A DNA stretch of 16,624 nt, from assembly GCA_027485005.1 (NCBI GenBank), contig JAIXRX010000156.1, positions 1-16,624 on the forward strand, given 5' to 3'. Positions 15,100 to 16,624 of this stretch are shown here, one piece after another (position 1 is the first letter of the stretch; every line of letters begins with the position of its first letter). Under the pieces are notes generated by a model that saw only the letters and a list, made by a program, of their open reading frames with translations, was not told the DNA's origin and made no database searches. The DNA comes from Alphaproteobacteria bacterium (GTDB lineage: Bacteria; Pseudomonadota; Alphaproteobacteria; Rickettsiales; JAIXRX01). Position numbers and translations under genes: made by a program.

Positions 15100-16367
15100 C
15101 TATTTCTATGCCCCATTGGCCGCCGCCACAGTGGAATGCTGCCGCAGGTGTGGACGCCGCGCGGATGCGCCGCTTGTTGGGCGCGCTTGGCAACCCACAT
15201 CTTTTATTGCCGCCCGTGGTGCATGTGGCGGGAACGAATGGCAAAGGCTCTACAATTGCCCTGATGCGCGCGATGCTGGAAGCCGCGGGCTATCGCGTGC
15301 ATGTCTATACCTCGCCGCATTTGCAGCATTTTGAAGAGCGGATGGTGCTCTCGGGTACGCCGATTTTGCAACCTCATCTTCATGCACTTTTGGAAGAATG
15401 CCGCTTGGCCGCAGGTGCAGAAACCCCGCAGTTTTTTGAAGGCACGACGGTGGCAGCGCTGCTTGCCTTTGCCCGCACACCGGCGGATATCGTGTTGGTG
15501 GAAACGGGCATGGGTGGGCGCTTTGACCCCACCAATATCATCCCAGAAAAAACACTCACCATCATCACTTCCATCAGTGCGGATCACACGGATTATTTGG
15601 GTAAAACATTGGCAGAGATTGCGTGGCACAAAGCGGGGATTATGCGCGCGGGCGTGCCATGCATTGTGGCGCAACAAACCGAAGAGGTGATGGACGTGCT
15701 GGTGGTGCAGGCACAAGAGGTTGGCGCGCCACTTTATGTACAGGGCCAGCATTGGGCGGTAGCACAAGAGCCCGACGGCGCATTGTATTTTGAAGATATG
15801 CATGGGGGCGCAGTGTTGCCAGCGCCAGCGCTGCATGGCGCGCATCAATATCACAATGCGGGGCTTGCCATTGCCGCGATGACAGCACTGACGGAGTTTG
15901 ATGTCTCGCATGAGCATATCGAGCAAGGGTTGCAGCATGTGCAGTGGCCGGCGCGGTTAGCGCCCGTGGCATGGCCGCAGCTGCCAGCAAACGTCGAGAT
16001 GTGGTATGACGGCGGGCACAATGTGGGCGGGGCAGCAGCGATAGCCGCCCATGTGCAAAAACACTGGGGGCAGGGCGCGGTCTATCTCATTTTTGGTACC
16101 ACCCAAGGCAAGGACGTAACGCCGATGCTAGAGCAGATATTGCCATGCGTGGACGTAGCCGTGATGGTGCGAGTGCGCGCGGAACCTAAACCCTATGCAC
16201 CCAGCGAACTGCAAGCCAGTGCGGCACGAATCGGGCATGAGGTGCAAGTGGCGGAGAGCCTTGCCGATGCTGTGGACATGCTAATGGAGCAACATCAAGG
16301 TACAGAAGCAAAAATTCTGGTCTTTGGCTCACTCTATTTCTATGCCGAACTACAAAGCTTTTTATAA
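15084..16367 (+). CDS. folC: Folylpolyglutamate / dihydrofolate synthase
   Basis: FolC joins glutamate to dihydropteroate and to reduced folates, in the Mur ligase superfamily. It has 427 residues. Visible motifs are the P-loop HVAGTNGKGST (47-57), YTSPHL (75-80), ETGMGGRFDPTN (140-151), SISADHTDYLG (164-173), the Lys of WHKAGIMR (181-188), GAHQYHNA (252-259), WPARL (288-292) and the C-domain DGGHN (309-313; usually DGAHN). The start is uncertain. ATG 15084 lies inside the terminator hairpin with only a weak AAG upstream. ATG 15108 (MPHWPPPQW) lies just after it but its nearest GAGG is 14 bases away. Sampled 60-base lines of this gene have 58% and 67% G+C, against about 43% upstream. It converges with the tRNA gene. 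Confidence 0.92.
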   Translation: MSEAFSISMPHWPPPQWNAAAGVDAARMRRLLGALGNPHLLLPPVVHVAGTNGKGSTIALMRAMLEAAGYRVHVYTSPHLQHFEERMVLSGTPILQPHLHALLEECRLAAGAETPQFFEGTTVAALLAFARTPADIVLVETGMGGRFDPTNIIPEKTLTIITSISADHTDYLGKTLAEIAWHKAGIMRAGVPCIVAQQTEEVMDVLVVQAQEVGAPLYVQGQHWAVAQEPDGALYFEDMHGGAVLPAPALHGAHQYHNAGLAIAAMTALTEFDVSHEHIEQGLQHVQWPARLAPVAWPQLPANVEMWYDGGHNVGGAAAIAAHVQKHWGQGAVYLIFGTTQGKDVTPMLEQILPCVDVAVMVRVRAEPKPYAPSELQASAARIGHEVQVAESLADAVDMLMEQHQGTEAKILVFGSLYFYAELQSFL

Positions 16368-16385
16368 ATAGCGCTATGAATAAAA

Positions 16386-16461
16386 TGGTGCCCGGAGCCG
16401 GAATCGAACCAGCGACACAGGGATCTTCAATCCCTTGCTCTACCAACTGAGCTATCCGGGC
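16386..16461 (-). tRNA. tRNA-Phe (GAA)
   Basis: A complete 76-base cloverleaf is read on the minus strand. The acceptor stem is GCCCGGA/TCCGGGC, the D arm AGCTCAGTTGGTAGAGC, the anticodon stem AGGGA/TCCCT with loop TTGAAGA giving anticodon GAA, the T arm contains GGTTCGATTCC, and the 3' CCA is encoded. It lies 18 bases beyond the convergent folC stop. Confidence 0.97.
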
Positions 16462-16493
16462 ACGAAACGTGCAAAACCACGAAAGAGGCATGG

Positions 16494-16522
16494 CTTATAA
16501 AAGATTCAATCTGGCTTGTCTA
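16494..16522 (-). promoter_or_regulatory. Promoter of tRNA-Phe
   Basis: On the minus strand TAGACA (16517-16522) and TATAAG (16494-16499) are separated by exactly 17 bases, each matching the sigma70 consensus at 5 of 6 positions. The expected transcription start is about 25 bases before the mature tRNA 5' end. Confidence 0.7.
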
Positions 16523-16624
16523 GCCTATATTACGACAATTTTTCCCTCGATAAACAAAGAGCTACGCGTTGCTTGGCAAATCATTTGGCTTGGGTTAGCG
16601 TTTGTTCATGAGGAAAAATAAGCA

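Noticed and set aside
15204..15938. A 244-codon open frame antisense to folC
   Set aside because: It overlaps the well-supported folC frame, is rich in Cys/His/Arg as expected from a reverse frame of GC-rich coding DNA, and has no recognisable motif.
16368..16385. TAGCGCTA palindrome as a terminator between folC and tRNA-Phe
   Set aside because: The palindrome is 8 bases with no loop or T-run, too short to support a call.
16608..16624. Possible start of a plus-strand gene (ATG AGG AAA AAT AAG)
   Set aside because: Only five codons remain before the window edge and no clear ribosome-binding site precedes it.

Overview
The window looks like chromosomal DNA from an alphaproteobacterium. The FO genes of the ATP synthase stand apart from F1, and both a b and a b' subunit are present. 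The RNase HII, DUF721, DsbA, family-4-like uracil-DNA glycosylase and TPR-ispE pairings also fit that class. Sampled base composition is moderate (about 43% G+C in stretches of the TPR and PEPC-like genes) and clearly higher in folC. I cannot name an order or genus from sequence alone. No CRISPR array, insertion sequence or phage gene was seen.

Positions 1-7106 are a tightly packed minus-strand block. Read in its own direction it runs: Slt-type lytic transglycosylase, rnhB, a DUF721/DciA-like gene, a DsbA-family thiol oxidoreductase, atpI/atpZ, atpB (a), atpE (c), atpF' (b'), atpF (b), and a predicted outer-membrane beta-barrel gene. Several junctions overlap (TAATG or ATGA), which suggests translational coupling. 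One overlap joins the barrel gene to atpF and another joins atpI to dsbA. A 202-base gap upstream of slt carries a nested set of inverted repeats.

Positions 7309-8461 (minus) hold a family-4-like uracil-DNA glycosylase that has lost two of the expected four iron-sulfur cysteines, a strong hairpin terminator, and a 61-residue protein I do not recognise. From 8590 the plus strand carries a membrane-anchored TPR protein overlapping ispE (isoprenoid precursor synthesis) and an unrecognised 139-residue protein.

Positions 11683-15100 form an apparently separate unit: an AT-rich leader with a perfect palindrome, one very long gene (about 1,084 codons) and a strong terminator. The protein has the framework of bacterial phosphoenolpyruvate carboxylase (TAHPT, GDKDGN, PLFE and SDxSxxGG-like motifs), but the glycine/arginine catalytic loop, the SDSxKDxG lysine and the C-terminal RNTG are changed or missing. 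It also carries a long C-terminal extension. It is an intact, degenerate-looking PEPC-fold protein and the best candidate here for an undescribed function.

The window closes with folC, whose first possible start codon lies inside the preceding terminator hairpin, and a convergent tRNA-Phe(GAA) with a good sigma70-type promoter. After the tRNA promoter, about 100 bases to the window edge hold nothing I can support.
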